Shown one piece after another: positions 25,001 to 40,000 of a DNA stretch of 64,000 nt. The stretch spans positions 1,798,001-1,862,000 of the forward strand of contig NC_092480.1 of assembly GCF_047495875.1 (NCBI RefSeq). Reading direction: 5' to 3'. The stretch comes from Pithys albifrons albifrons (lineage: Eukaryota > Chordata > Aves > Passeriformes > Thamnophilidae). Position 1 is the first letter of the stretch, and each line of letters opens with the position of its first letter. The translations under genes and the position numbers were made by a program. Under the pieces are notes generated by a model. It was not told the origin of the DNA, did not search any database, and was given only the letters and a program-made list of their open reading frames with translations.

Positions 25001-28000
25001 ACAGCCACATGTCTGTGGCTTGGCTTAGTCAGGACTTTGTGTGTCTCAGTTGACTCCACTGTTTTGGAAAACCTTAGTCTGAAAGAATGGCTGAGCTTTG
25101 CCATGAGATCAGCGTGTCTGAGCCCGTTTCTGTGGGGGGGAAATGCCAGTGTGATATTTTTAAAACTGACTTGTTACCATCTGCAAGGTGCTGCCAGCAG
25201 TTTATGGTGCAGTTTATGGTGCTGCCACTGAAGACAGACATTGCTGTTCTTTGGCCTTTTGTATCTTAAAAAAAGGAAATTCTGTGTGCTAACTGAAGTC
25301 AGTGCTGAGACAGTGGGTAGTCCTTAATAACTGCTGTAGCTTCTCCAGTGAGCATTCAGTAATTATGTGCTGGATCATTAGCTGGAAATGGCCACCCAGG
25401 GAAGGCTCTAAGCATCAAACCCGGGATGTGAAGGTGGCAGAGTTTGCTGTGCCCAACACCAGCAGAGCTGAGCACCAATGCTGTAGCACAGCCCTTTCCT
25501 TGCCTGGTCCTGTTGTGTTTGCTGCTTGTGGGTGGCACCTCACGATGATCACCTTGGCTTTCCATTTGCATTTTGCAGACATCGTTGAAGGCAACCTCAA
25601 GTCCACCATGAGGCTGATCCTGGCCTTGGCCGCTCACTTCAAGCCAGGCTCGGGGCGAGCCGTGGGTGGCAGCGGGGCTGGCACGGTGGGCAAGGGCTGG
25701 GCAGTGCCCCTGGGCAGCCACAGGCCCCGCTCTGCCGCTGCCATGGCCCAGGGGGCAGTGGCTGCCCTGGCTGATGTCCGGCAGGACGTGCTGCACTCCG
25801 GCCGTGAGCTGCTCCGCCACAGGCACAGGTAAGGAATGTCCCCTGGCTGTGGGAGCTCAGCCCATGGAACAGCTGGGCACAACCCCTTTGGAAATCAGGG
25901 CATCTTTAGCCTGGCAGCTCCTGGTGTAAGGCAGCCCTTGGTGTGCTCCCTGCCACCTGAGCAGTGCCCCCACCAGCACTGCCCTGCCCTGGATGCCTAC
26001 CCAGGGACTGAGCTATCCCTGCCACCTGAGCAGTGCCCCCACCAACACTGCCCTCCCCAGCACTGCCCTGCCCTGGCTGCCTCTCCAGGGGCTGCAGTTA
26101 TCCCTCAAACCTGAGCAGTGCCCTCCCCAGCACTGCCCTCCCCAGCACTGCCCTGCCCTGGATGCCTACCCAGGGACTGAGCTATCCCTGCCACCTGAGC
26201 AGTGCCCCCACCAACACTGCCCTCCCCAGCACTGCCCTGCCCTGGATGCCTACCCAGGGACTGAACTATCCCTGCCACCTGAGCACTGCCCTCCCCAGCA
26301 CTGCTCTCCCCAGCACTGCCCTCCCCAAGCACTGCCCTCCCCAGCACTGCCCTGCCCTGGCTGCCTCTCCAGGGGCTGAACTATTCCTCCCACCTGAGCA
26401 GTGCCCCCACCAACGCTGCCCTCCCCAGCACTGACCTGCCCTGGGTGCCTCTGCAGGGACTGAGCGTTCCCTGCCACCTGAGCAGTGCCTTCCCCAGCAC
26501 TGCCTTGCCCAGCACTCCCCTCCCCAGCACTGCCCTGCCCTGGCTGCCTCTCCAGGGGCTGCAGATATCCCTCAAACCTGAGCAGTGCCCTCCCCAAGCC
26601 CTGCCCTGCCCTGGCTGCCTCTGCAGGGGCTCAGCTATCCCTCCCAATAGTGCCCTCCCCAGCCCTGCCCTGCCCTGGCTGCCTCTCCAGGGGCTCAGCT
26701 ATCCCTCCCAATAGTGCCCTCCCCAGCACTGCCCTGCCCTGGCTGCCTCTGCAGGGGCTGCAGCTGTCCCAGGCTCTCTGCAGCTCTTCCAGCAAAGTGG
26801 CAGCTGGATCTCTTGTTATCTGCCTGGAAAAGAACAGCAAGTGAAGGCCGAGGCAGAGGGACTGTGCTGCCTCATTTCCCCACTCCCTGCTGAGCACGGT
26901 GCCCTTGGTGCTGTCTCTTTGGAGATATTCTTGTGTTCTCATGTCTTAACTCCAGGTACTGTGAGGGATCTGGAGCAGTTGCATCCAGAACTGAGGCACT
27001 GAGAATGGGCAAGTCCATCCCAATGTCACACTCACAGCTCCAGGTGGATTCAGGGTGTTGTGTGCCGAGTTCTGCTGGTGCTGGAGGGAGATGGTCCTTG
27101 TGCACAAGGAATGTGTAATTCTGAAAAGCACATACAGTTCTGAAAATCCCTTTGAAAAGGTGCTGTGTAGATTATAATAATAATAATAGCAGTGACATTT
27201 AACTGGAAACCAGATGGTGGTCTGCTGAGGGTTCAGTTTACACAGCTGAAGGTCACTTGCCCATATGATATTGGCTCAAGGGAGTACCCATGAGGCAGTT
27301 TGGAAATGAGGTTGAAATGGGATATTTTGTTGAAAAACTAAGTGTTAAATGTTTCTCTTGCAAAGGCCTTGGGCCAGGAGTGGTTCAGCTAAGCCAGTCC
27401 TTGTGCTGTCTGCAGATTGTTCTTTTTCTTGCCTTCCCAGAGCTCGTGCAGTTGTTCTAGTCAGAGTTTAAAAGGGCAGGGCCTGTTTTCCTGTGTTTCC
27501 CTCACACCAAGAAGATGGGATGGGGAACCCTGATAGGAGAACTGGTGTTTTCCTGTCTGTCCCCTCCTTCTCATCTTCCTTTCATTAGCCTTTCTATCTT
27601 CCTTTCCTGGAGCCAAGAGGAATTTCTGCTCCTCTAAGATGAGGCTTCCCTCATTCTGTGATTATTCCCAGAAACAGCAGCATGGATGAGGAGATTGAAA
27701 ATCCCTACTGGAGTGTCCGGGCACTGGTGCAGCAATATGAGGGGCAGCAGAACGTGCCCCTGGAGCCCCACTCCTCCAGGTAAGGGGCTTTATTGCCCAC
27801 GTGTGTCCCCTTGTGCTCCTTTGTGTGACATTCCTTAATGTGCCAGTTCTTCTCACCCTAATCTGGGTAGCTCTGGTGGAAAGGGGCATTCCCAGCATGG
27901 AGAGTCCTGCCTGATCTGGAGGATGAAGCCCCAGGAGGCAACATGAAGACCTTGTGAAGTGTTTTACTGTCACTGTTTTCATGGATATAGAAGAGGGAGT

Positions 28001-31000
28001 GGATGTGGGAGAGCTGAAATGGCTTTCAAGGAAAAACTGCATCATGGTAAAGGAGAGCCCTTTTCCCCCAGAGAACAAGAAACTATTTTAAGACAAAGGG
28101 CTGTGTTACTGAACATACTGGATCTCCCCATGGATTCAGTGCTTTGCTCCATTTAATCCCATCTGGAGCAGATGTGAGGGCAGAGCTGCAGCTCTCTGGT
28201 TCCCAGTTTCCTGTCCCCAGTGTCAGCCCCAGCTCTGCTTTGTTGCCTCCTGCTGCTGCCTGGGCTGCTCCCTGAGTGCCTCAACTATGGAGGGGTTCAA
28301 TTCCCAAGGCCAGATTGCCACTGATGCCTTCTCAGCAGGCAGGAGCTTTCCACAGGGCTTTCCAGGCTGAGTTTTATGCTCCATAGTACAAATAATTCTC
28401 TGTATTACCTGAGAACTGAGGTTGCTTGGCCCAACAGAGGAGAAAAATACAACAGTTTGTGCTCATGCCCCGAGTTTGTTGTCCATCACTGAGAGGATGT
28501 TTATAAATAGGCGTTTGGCAGAGTGTGAGGCTCGCAGAGAGGCAGTGCTGGAGCGGTGCCTCCACATGATGTCAGCACTGTGCTTTGGAGGCTGCTGCTC
28601 CGGGGGACATGTCAAAATTCTGGGCTTGGCAACAGGATTTCACGGTTAAAGTCACAGGACCTTGGCCTTGACTCTTGCCCTGGGATCTCAGAGGGGCAGT
28701 GAGTGACCCACGATGCTCCTCCCTGACCATCCTGCACTTCCAGGGGGCTGCAGGGTTTTATTTACTCTTCTACCCCATCAGGGACTGTCAGCAACTGCTG
28801 TTTGCTGTGATTTGGTGGTGAGGGAAAATTTCTCTGCACATCCCAAACCATGGGTTTGATTTTATTTTATTTTATTTTTTTCCCCCGTAATGCCATGAAT
28901 TCTCTGCCTATAAGACAATGAGGATATTCTTGCTGATAGGACAGAAGACAGTGAGAATCTTTTACAGAAGTGATCAATGATGGCCCTCTGCCCTCCAGCT
29001 CCTGGGGATGTCCTGGATGAAAACAAGATGCTTTCTGTTCCCTTCCAGGGAGAGCTGCTCCAGTTTAGTTATGAGAACCAGCTGAGAGCAACAAGATGCT
29101 TTTTTATTAGTGAGAGATGTGGTTATGAAGTGCATCCATCCACCCCCTCCATCTGATCCCAGCGCTGCTTCCTCCTCACTCCCAGACCTCACAGCCTCAA
29201 TAACAGAATTCCCAGAGACAAAACCTCCAATAAGCAAAGGCAGCCGGAATGATTCATGGAAAATTTGCCCAAATCAGATGATTCCCAGGCTGCCGAGCCC
29301 CTCACCCATCCCTTTCCCCTCCCCTTCCCACCAGCCGCCCTCCCCCTGCCTGAGCCGCGCTCGGAGGAGGCTGAGCCGCTGCTGTGACAGCGGCAGGGAC
29401 AGCAGGGAGGGGACAGGGAAGCCTTGCCCAGGGCTGTGAGAGCTGCCCAGCCTGGCACCCAGCCTGGCACCTGCAGGGATGCTGGCGGGATGGGCTGAGG
29501 ACCAGCCGGATGGATCCTCCAGCCCGGAGATGTGATGGCACAGCAGCGTGTGCGGCTGGGCGAGATGCAGCAGCAGCCGGAGACAAACAACACCCCGCGG
29601 GGAGAGCAGAGGCAGCGAAAGCAGAACGCAGGCTGCAGAATTCCCTGACTCTGGAATCAACCTTGTTCATGGGGGCTCTGGATCTGCCATTCGTGCGGAG
29701 ACCCTGAGGGGTTTTTTTTTGGTGTTGTTTTTTTTTTTCCCGTGTTTCTGCTGTGGATTTCTCAGCGATCTGGCTCGCACATCCTCCCCCAGTAGTTTGG
29801 CAGGAGCTGGCGCGCTCTCCCTGCATCGCTGAGCATGTGAAGGGACGAGGCATGTCCGGATCGAGCATCCCGAGGCTCCCAGGGAAGCGCATTCTGTGAG
29901 GCGAGAGGTTAAAGTGGGATCATGGGAGGGAAGCAGGTCAAATGGTGAGCGATTGTCGCGACTGGCGTGTGGAACAGCAGGGATGGGGCGCTGGGAGAAG
30001 GGAGAGCTGGTACCCAAAGCCCTGAGTGTGCAGAGCAGGTCAGGGGCTCAGGGCAGAGGGGATGGGGGTGAGGAGCCAAGGGGCAAAGGGAATGAAGTGG
30101 AACAGTTTGCATCGGGAATGTGCCTTGAATAGCTTTGGTTTCCTCATTCCTGCATGCTCGGGTGTGAATTGTTGTGTACTTGGAGGAGCAAATTACAGCG
30201 GGGGGGATTTTGTGCTTTGATGGGTCTGAACTGACAGAAAACCTGCGTTTTTGCAGAGATAATGTCTAAGGCAGCCTGACCTGTGCTGCTGCTTCATCTG
30301 CTCCTGACTGGCACTGCTTGGCATGTTTGGGAGGTTGTTGATGCCATGTGAGCCCATTGGCCCTTTAAAAGAGGAAAACTGCCTGGAAGGATCTGTGGGC
30401 ATGGGAATGTCCGAGGAATTACCTGTAAATCTGTCTGTGTTATAGAATCATAGAATCAGTTGGGTTGGAAGAGACCTCTGAGATGATCAAGTCCAACCCT
30501 TATGCAGCCCTGTGTGCTTGACCCACCTGGGATGCCTTATATTGGCTTTGGGCTGTGGATCCAGAGCTGAGGGAGGCAGATTTGGAGGAGGGGAATGTTA
30601 TTTCTGGACTCATAACCCCTTGATTTTTCATCCTGCTCATCCTCTCCAGCTCCATGCCCACCCCTGTTTCACCACCTTCTCCCCCAGCAGTTGCTGGTGG
30701 TGCTTTTTCTAGGACAGCTCATCCTTTCATGTTTTGCATGGCTGAGAACCAGCAGAGCCTTAGCAGGGTGAGGGCACATTGGAATATCAGCTGAGAATAT
30801 GGGAATTTTGAGATCTGTTCCTAGAAGGAGGTAAAATCCCTCCTGGAGTGCCTGGCCCTGTTGGATCAGCTGGGCTTGCTGCCTGCTCCAGTGTGGTGTG
30901 AAGGTCTCATCCTTCCCTCTGAGCCTTATTACATAATGCAAACCAAATGCAGCTGCCTGGGCTCCCAAACAATAGAATAAACATAATTTCAAAACCATGA

Positions 31001-34000
31001 TTTTATGCTGTGCCCCCATTCAGCAACGAGCAGGAGCAGGGGGCTGGTTAGAGATGGTGTATAAAAATTGGGCCCAGTGAGGGAGTGCTGTAATGGAGTT
31101 AAAATTCCTGAAGTGCCCTGGACTCTTTAACCACCATGCACACACCTGGAAGGACTGTTGGAGATGCCAGAAAAGGGTGGTTGTTCTTCCACTTGCATTT
31201 CTCTTTCCCTTGACAAGGGGAGGGTCTGGCCCATGAGCACCAGGCTGCAGGGCTGCAATATCAATGAGCAGGAGCTCCCCTGGCCGTGGGAGTGGGGCAG
31301 GAGCAGCAAGTCATTTCCATCTCTATTGCAGGGCACGTAGCAGCAGTGCTGGGAAGATGCACAGAGAGAGCTCTTGGAGCCTCTCATTTTTTTTTTCTAA
31401 ACCTATTATATTATTTCCACAGTGTTTTCTTTTTGTTCTCTGCCCTTTGTTTCTGTGTTGGGGAGAATGAAAAATTAACTCCTGCTCACACTTGCAGGGA
31501 TTAATCCCTGCGACTTTCGAGGTACATTGAATGGGTCACTGAGCTTCAGCCACCCTTTGGTGTTGTCTGGGTGATGCATTTAAGAAGAATTTCTGAAAAA
31601 AAAAAAAAAGATGCCTTGACCCTCCCAGTCAGCTGAGATGGCTCCAGTGAAAATATGCAGATTCTCTCAGGGGGTTTTAACAAGAGTGAGTGGGATCTGA
31701 CTTTCACAACTGTTTTGATTGCAAGCTGGAGTGATGCTTCTGAAAGCTGGAGCAAGGGATGAAGGAAGCCAGGGTGGCTTTTGGTTCAGCTTGTGGTATG
31801 AGGAAAGGCTTGCAGCAAATTATTTCTGAGTGGGGTCTTACCCCTGTGTGTCTGAATTCTGTGCTGTCAATCCCAAACTCACTCTCTGTAAAGAAAAATG
31901 AGGGGGCACTTTGTGGTTATCAGTTGGGTTGTTGTGGCACTGACATGACAAAAGTTACATGCCTGGTTTGGTTTGTTAAAGGCTCCTCCAGCATGCAGAT
32001 AATTCTTAGTTTCAACAAGCCCCTCTGAATATTCACTTTTAAATAGGATGATGCTGATCAGCACTAAAGCAGCTGTTCCTTCTTTCCTCTGCAGCCTCAC
32101 ATCACCCAGTCCAGTCCACAGTGCAAAGAGTGAATCCAGTGTAGCCCCATCAGAGGAGAAGGAAAGGCTTGTGATCCTCCAAACTGAAGAACCAGAAACT
32201 AAAACAGGTACTTTGCAAGATGATGCTTCACTGGGACTTGTTTGTTGGATAAACTTGCTGAAGAGTCCCTTGGTGCACCCCTCAACCAAGAGCTGCTCCT
32301 CAAACCTCCCAGCTGCTTTTTTCCCCCCTCAGGTATTTTCTGTCCCACATTGTTCCCCTGTGCTGTGCTTTGAAACCTCCAGAAATCAGATGCAAAGTTA
32401 TCTGGGCTATCTGTGTGTGTAGAAAATATTACTTTGCTTGAAGAATGAGGCATAAACTCTTGAGATCAGAGCCCTGGAGCAACTGCCTTGGTAGCAGTGG
32501 GAGGTGCAGGTCTTTCCTGGGCTCTGTAGGGCCACATCCAGCTGCTCTCTCTTCCAGAAGAGGCTGATTCCCACTTCCAGCCCGAGTGGCAAGCAGGGAA
32601 CTCTGGGTCCTACTTGGAGAATTCATGGGAGGAGCAGCTTTTGGAACAACAGGACCACTTGGAAAAGGAGATGGAGGAAGCCAAGAAGATGATTTCGGGT
32701 TTGCAGGTAAGAGATTTTCTTGCCAGCCAGTGTTGCCTCTCCCTCCCTGGAAGGGAAGGGTGTGGAGAAGCTTCCAGTGAGGAGTGGAGATTGGAATCCT
32801 CACTGCAGTGCTTGGGGTGGGCTGTGGGAGGGCAGAGGGCACTGAGGGCAGCGTGGAGTGGAACCCCTGCAGAGCATCCAAACCAGAGCCTGTGTTGGAA
32901 GGTGACTGTGCCTGGTTTTTGGTTGGTTTGCCCCCTGTCCCACGGTGCTGTGCTGGCCCTGTGTGTGCTGCCAGTGCTGCTGTGCCCCTGTGCAGGGGGG
33001 TGAAGATGCCCCAGTGTTTTCCCACGTGCTGGAGGCTTTGCTGCAGCCTCAGAGAGGGGACAGTGCCCTGTGATTTGTGATCAGAAGTAATGCAGAGAGA
33101 CAGGGCATGGCAGGAAATCAATCAAGATCCCCAGAGCTCATCAGGGGTCACAGTCTTGCATCAACCTTTCCATGAATGAGGCTGAACTGTCATATTTGGC
33201 ACATTCTCTACACAGCTATTTATCTGTGGAACCTTTTCCTTGCTGCCCCTTCCAGCCCCTCCCTGACCCTCAGCCCAGTGTGTTTAACTCTGAGCCCCTG
33301 ATCCATATGGTAAAGACCCTGAACTCTCTCAGGAATATCCCTTTCTGTTTGTGCTGGGAACGACACTGCCTTTGGATTGTAAATATTTATGTGCCAGTAA
33401 ACAAAGCAGAGCCTGTGTGAGAGGCACAGGCAGCTGGGCGGGCACTTTCCCTGGGGACAATGGGCAGGACACAAAAGAGCCCAAAAAAAAAATTCCTTGG
33501 TTCCCTGGTAAAATCTGGTTGCATTCTGTGCCCACTGGGAGCAGGGAGAGGAGGCACTGGGGGGACTGGCATGTCCTGTTCTGCAGCCCAGGGAGGGTGA
33601 GCAGCTGGCACTGCTGCCCCTTCATCCCCTGGCAGGGGGCAGAGGCAGCTGATGTTGCCAGCCAAGAAATTGGATTTGATTGATCGATTTTCCTCCTTAA
33701 GAGCCCCCAGTTGGAGAGAGTTTGATTGAAATATTGGGGATTTTATGTGTGTACACCCTATAAGGTGCTAAAACTGAGACAGACACTTCCACCTCCTGAA
33801 AATCTGAGTTGTTGTCCTTGTTTGGTGTCTTTGTGTGGGGGAGAGTATTGGCTGACAGATCTCTGGGAGAGCTTTGTCAGGGGATAAATCTTCTTGTTCA
33901 TTCCTAAAAAAAAAATCTACTCATTTCTTGAGGGGAATAATCCATCAGAAATGGAACATGAAACTGTTGCTATGAATGACTGTTGGCCAGAGCTGCAGCT

Positions 34001-37000
34001 CAATCACTTTTCCTTTGAAACCTCTGAAAAGGAGATATATTTTTTTTTCCTTTATCTTCACAGGCTTTGCTGCTCAATGGGTCTCTACCTGAGGATGAGC
34101 AGGAAGGGTCCTTTGAGCTCAGTGAACGTGGAGCCTGCCCTGAGGAGCAGCTGGTGAGCTCAGTTCTGTCCCTACACCCCCTGCCCTCTGCCCTGCTGTG
34201 CCCCTGGCAGGGGTGGCACAACAACAACGAGGGTGTTTTTGCCTTCAGATCATAATCCGAAGTCGCCTGGACCAGAGTGTGGAAGAAAATCAAGACTTAA
34301 AGGTAAGAGGACAACAGATGGAGGGCAGAGAGAGTTTGGGCCAAGAGATGTTTGCAGATTGTCCTATTTGATGGTTTTTTGGGAAGGGAAATGGGGTGAG
34401 GATGGGGCAGGGTGGGCAACCTGGGGGAGATGTTATGTTAGAGCTCTGAGACCAGTTCTGATTCTGGGGGGATGTCTTGGCTTTGTTTTGGTTTCCCAGC
34501 TTTGATGTTGCCCTGAAGGACAGATTTGGGGGGTTAAGTATAATTTTTTTCTCAGAACTCTTATAACAGGAGTTAAGGGAGCTGCTCAGCTCTTTGTCAT
34601 GGTTGACCTCATTGAATTGCTCGTGGGTCTGTGGGGAAAGGTGGGATGTGCTTTTTTTTCCTGCAGCAGGTGACTGGAGACAGGGACCTCTGGCTTTGGG
34701 GGGGTTTTGAAGGGGTGACAAGGGCACATTTAATCAAATTGTCTTGCATTTTGCAGAAGGAGCTGCTGAAATACAAACAAGAAGCTCGAAACCTCCAGGG
34801 GATAAAGGTGAGGAAAGGGACATTTCAAATATAAATAGTAGAGCTTTGGAGTCTGCTGCAGCTCCTGAGCAGGGCCAGCAGCAACCACACACCTCTGAGG
34901 AACCTCAGTCTGGAGGGGGTTGTGTTGGGGGGCTTGGAAGGGGAGGATCCTACAGGGCTTTTTCTGGCTTAAGGCAGGTACAGGGAGTTGGGTCTCCTGG
35001 GTTCTGTCCTGTCTTGTAGGATTGTGGTCAAATTTCCACCTTTTTTTCTGTTTCTCCTAAAGAAAATGAGGCAGATTTTGCCTGCCTGGTTCTCATGGCT
35101 CTGCCACTTTAACTCCTCTGTCCTGGGGTGCACACACTGGCCCAGTGAACTAATTCCTGACAGCAGAGGAAGAAGAGCCAGGGGTATCCTTGTCCTCCTC
35201 AGGAACTGCTCAGCTTCTCCCTCTGGAGTTGTGCACTCTGATAATCTCCTCCTGAGCAGGGGTATTTTTAGAGCTGCCTCTCAGGCTCCTGGGAGGGAGC
35301 AAACAGAGCAGCTGCCCAAGGTGCAGCTCCTGCTCCTGGGTGACACTGAGTGAAAGGTGCACAATTAGTCCTGACTTTGGCCTCTCCAGAGAGGATTTCA
35401 CTGCACAATTAGGTCACACTGAGAGCTTAAGTGTCCCTGTGTCCTGGGCTGGCCGTGGCCTCTCTGTGCCCTCTGGTGTGTGGCTGCATCCCGAGCTGAG
35501 GGCACCAAACACCCTCCAAGGGCACAGCCACTTTCTCCATAAGAACCAGGGTTAGGCCATTTCTGGAGTGGGAGCTTTAGGTCAAAGCACAGAAATCCCT
35601 CTGTCCCAAGAGCCAGAGTGTTGGCAGGGAAATCACTTTTGGGTAAGAGAAAGCCTGGAGGGGTGAGAGGCTTTTGGGCAGGTTTCTGTACCCCTCCTGC
35701 TCTCCTTTATTCCCTGAGTGGCCCCTGAGTGTTGTGGGCACTGGGCTGGGTCCCTCACCCCCCAGGGGGGTCTGTGCCCTCCTTGCACCTTCCTACTGAG
35801 AGCATCTCTTGCCAGGATGCCCTCCAGCAGAGGCTCCTTCAGCAGGATGCTGCAGTCCTCCAGCTAAAGCAGGAGCTGCTCAGAGCCAACATGGACAAGG
35901 AGGAGCTGCACAACCAGAATGTGAGTCCCTGCTGCTGCTGAGGTTATTTCAGGAGGGGGTTGGTGGCCCTGGGGCTCCAACAGCCCCTGGGCTGAGCTGG
36001 TGGTGCAGCAGAGCCCCTGGGGCTGTGGGAGGGGGAACAAGCAGTCAAAGGGCTGTGCACAGGCCAAACTGCACCCAGTGCTCTGGCCAGTGTGAGACTG
36101 GAGATTGCTGACCTTCACTCCCACCTCCTGTCCTCCCAGACCTCCAGATGGAACAGGGAGAGGCTCTCCCTGATGCTTTCAGTGCAGCTGCATCTCTCCT
36201 CCTTCAGGGGCTCCCTGGGTTAGCTGGTGGCACTGTTTTGGCAGGCCATGGGCAGTGTCTGGAGAGAGAGGAGCAAGGCAGGGACTGTCCTGCCCCAGAA
36301 TTGCCATGCCCAGACAGCAGCTGCCCTGAACTCTGCAGATATTGGGTCACCCTTTGGCACAGGGGGCAGGGATTGTGACTCTGTAGGAACACCTGTGTCA
36401 CACCTGTGCTTCATTTCAGGTTGATCTTCAGAGGAAGGTGGAGGAGAGGAACAGGCTCCTGGCAGAGTACAAAGTAATGGAACCCCTTCCCTGGGGGCTC
36501 TGGGGGCAGCATCTGGTGGTTCTTCAGCTTTGGGATTTTCTGTGTGTTGCCTCTGGCAGTGGCACTGTGGATAATGAATAAGTTGCAATAGTCATGGATG
36601 GATGTTTGTAATGAGGTGGAGGGCTCAGATGTTCTGTGTTCTGCCCACAGATTTTTATAGGAGGTCTTTTATTGTCATATTTTTTCTGTGGTGGCTGGCT
36701 GAGTGTCCAACACTTGTGCAGAAACCTGTCAGATTGTTCACTGATCCCTCAGGAATCTCTCTTGGTAGTGGATCTTTGGGCAAGGGGACTCTGGGCAGTA
36801 ACAACCTGACCTGTATTTTCAAAACCAAACCCTCTGACACTTGGCTGTAACATCTGGCTAAAGGACACACACTGTGCAGCCACCATCCTGCCAGATGCCA
36901 TGACCTTCCCTGCCATGGGAAGAGGACTGTGGGCTTTGCTCAGAGGCTGATTCCCATCCCTGTGTTGCAGAAGGAGCTGTGCCAGAAGGACAGGCACCTG

Positions 37001-40000
37001 CAGCAGCACCAGAGCAAGCTGGATGAGATGCTCAGACAGCTCTCCGAGGCCAGCTACCAGCAGGTACAGACCAGGGGGCTGCCCTGGTGCCCTGGCACTC
37101 ACCTGGGTGGCTCAGGGTGTGGTGACCCCTCTGCTCCCCTCCCAGGTGGATTTGGAGCGGGAGCTGGAGCACAAGGAGGCCCTGCTGGCTCACTGCATGA
37201 AGAGGGAAGCTGAGGAGGTACAGGAGCCTTGGGCACACAGCACTCTGCTGGGGTGGTGGTTCTGCAGGAATCCTCCCCCTCACCCCAGACAGACCTGGCT
37301 CTGGAATCTCACTGCCAGTGCCTGAGCAAGGCAGGCAGACCCCCCAGAACACCCATCCTGCCAAAGCTCTCAGCCCTGAGCACTCAGCCTCTTGTGTCAC
37401 AATCCTAAGGGATGAAACAGTGAGGGCAGTGGGAGCCTGAGGCTCTTGTTTTCCAGCTCCATCTCTGACACTGGCAAGTGGTTACACCAGGGTTTGGCTT
37501 CTCTCCTCCTTTTCCTGCTGACCCTCCTGGTGCTGAGCACTTGGAACTGTCTTGGTGGCAAGGCCAGCCCTGCTGTCTGTCCCATGGCACTGCCTGCACA
37601 TCCCTTAGGGAGTGTATTCACCTGGGGGAAGTTGGGAGTTGTGTCTCTAATGTGGAAAGCTTTCATGTCCTGTCATTCTGAGGTTCATTCATTGGGATTT
37701 CTGGGGAGGTTCCCACACTCACATCCCCCGTGGCCCCACCTGCATCTCCCCCTGCACAGGTGATGGCTTATGGCAGCCACAGTGCCCAGAGCAATGGCTT
37801 TCTGCAGACAGCAGGAAAAGGAGCTGCTCCCACAGCCCACCGAGGGGTGAGTGCACCTGGGGGATGTATTCCCAGATATCCTGGAAGCCTTTACCTTCCT
37901 AAGGGAGATTTCCCCTTGCTAAGAGCCTGTGGTTTAGATGGGAGGGAGCCAGCCTGACCCGTGGTCTCTTGGGCAGACAAGCGACTTGCAGCTGGTTCGG
38001 GATGCCCTTCGCAGCCTCAGGAACAGCTTCAGCGGGCACGACCCGCAGCACCACACCATAGACAGCCTGGAGCAGGGCATTGCCAGCCTCATGGAGCGCC
38101 TGCACCGCCTGGAGACGCAGAAGAGGCAGGAGAGGAGGGTAAAGGCTCCCCAGGGCTCTGAACCCTCACCCTGTGCCCCTCACATGCAGCACTGGGGGCT
38201 CCAGCTGGAAGGGACGCTCTGTCCTCACTGGCTTGGCTTTCACCCTAGATCCGGGGGAAATCACCAGCCAGCAGAGCAGCAAACGAGTGCAGAGACTCCT
38301 GGCCTCCCAAATCCAGTAAGTGCCTCACAGCTCCTCCAAATCCAGCTTTTCCTGGCCAGAGCCTGGGGCATGGCACCCCCTTGGGAATGTGCCTCCCCCT
38401 TGGGAATGTGCCTCCCCCTTGGGAATGTGCCACCCCCTTGGGAATGTGCCTCCCCCTTGGGATTCTGCCACCCCCTTGGGATTCTGCCACCCCCTTGGGA
38501 ATCTGCTACCTCCTTTGGATTCAGCCTCCCCCTTGGGATTCTGCTACCTCCTTTGGATTTTGCCTCCCCCTTGGGAATGTGCCTCCCCCTTGGGATTCTG
38601 CCTCCCCCTTGGGATTCTGCCACTCCCTTGGGATTCTGCTACCTCCTTTGGATTTTGCCTCCCCCTTGGGAATGTGCCTCCCCCTCGGGATTCTGCCTCC
38701 CCCTCGGAATTCTGCCTCCCCCTTGGGAATGTGCCCCCTCCCCAGCTCCACCTGCACAGGTCCCATCCCTTCCTGTGGCTGTCCAGCCCAGGGTTCCCTG
38801 CAGAGGGAAGGGGGCACACGATGACATCTTGTTTGCAAAGCACCAGCACAGTGGGAGTCTGGGCCACTGGTGGTGCTGCAGTATAAATAACCATGGCAAT
38901 CACTGGGATGAGTGGGAAATGGGATGTTATTCCAGCTTTCCTGCTGCTCTGCACCATCTAGTGGGCACAGATAACCGTACAGTTCCCTCTTTGCCTGTTC
39001 CCCCCTCAGTGTTTACATGTCTGCATAACAGCACGGCCCTTTCTGACAACACATTTCCAGGTGTTTTCTGCATTCAAGGAGCCTTAAAAACACAGTCCCT
39101 CAGTGACTCTGACTCATCCCAGCACATTGCAGGGAGCAGGACACAGGGCAGGAGTTGGAGAAACACAAACGAGCAAAGAGAAGTGCAGGACCCCCACCCA
39201 GAGAGGGGGGAGATGGGGAGGGCACAGAGGGGGCTTTGCCTGGGTGTAACGAGTGCCTTGATGCTTTGCAGAGCTGCCTCACTCTCACAGCACCCCCGTG
39301 ATGAGCACCAGTGCCTGCACCAAAGTGTTGTACTTCACCGACCGCTCCCTCACCCCCTTCATGGTCAGCATACCAAAGAGGTGAGGCTGGGCCTTGCTGG
39401 CACTGCTGTGCCCCCCAGGACACCTCTGCCATCTCCTGGCAGTGGTCCCAGCCAGCACAGGTTTGCTGTGCTTTAACCTGGCCGTTGGATTTCAGACCAC
39501 TGGCTTGGAAATGTTCTCCCATGCTCTCCATGAGGGGTTTGTTTGCCCTTGCAGGTTAGGGGAAGTGACTCTGAAGGATTTCAAGGCAGCCATTGATCGG
39601 GAGGGAACCCACAGGTACCACTTCAAAGCCCTGGATCCAGAGTTTGGCACAGTCAAGGAGGAGGTAAATGTGGGACTGAGCTGTCACTGCTCTGGGCTCG
39701 GTGCCACCACACAGCCCTGGGGACCGTGGTCACCTCACTCCTAAACTGATGATGTGTTTGAACTTGTCCCCACTGGCCTGTTTTCACAACTGTAGATGAA
39801 GCTCCTCTGGTGCTAAAATGGGATGTTTTGATGCCCATCCAGAGCAACTCCACAAATGTGATTGCAACTGCAATCTTGGGCAAAGAGCATGGGACAAAAC
39901 CCAGACTGCCCTTCCCAGGCTGCATAAAACCTGTTGCAATGGGAGACCCTGTATTAAAAAATTACCCTCCTGCTTCCTTTTAAAGGTTTTTCAGAGAGAA

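Noticed and set aside
37938..39476. 512-codon frame containing real DIXDC1 residues
   Set aside because: Only 37977-38138 is exon; the rest is read-through into introns and the 19-bp minisatellite, contradicted by good splice sites and homology.
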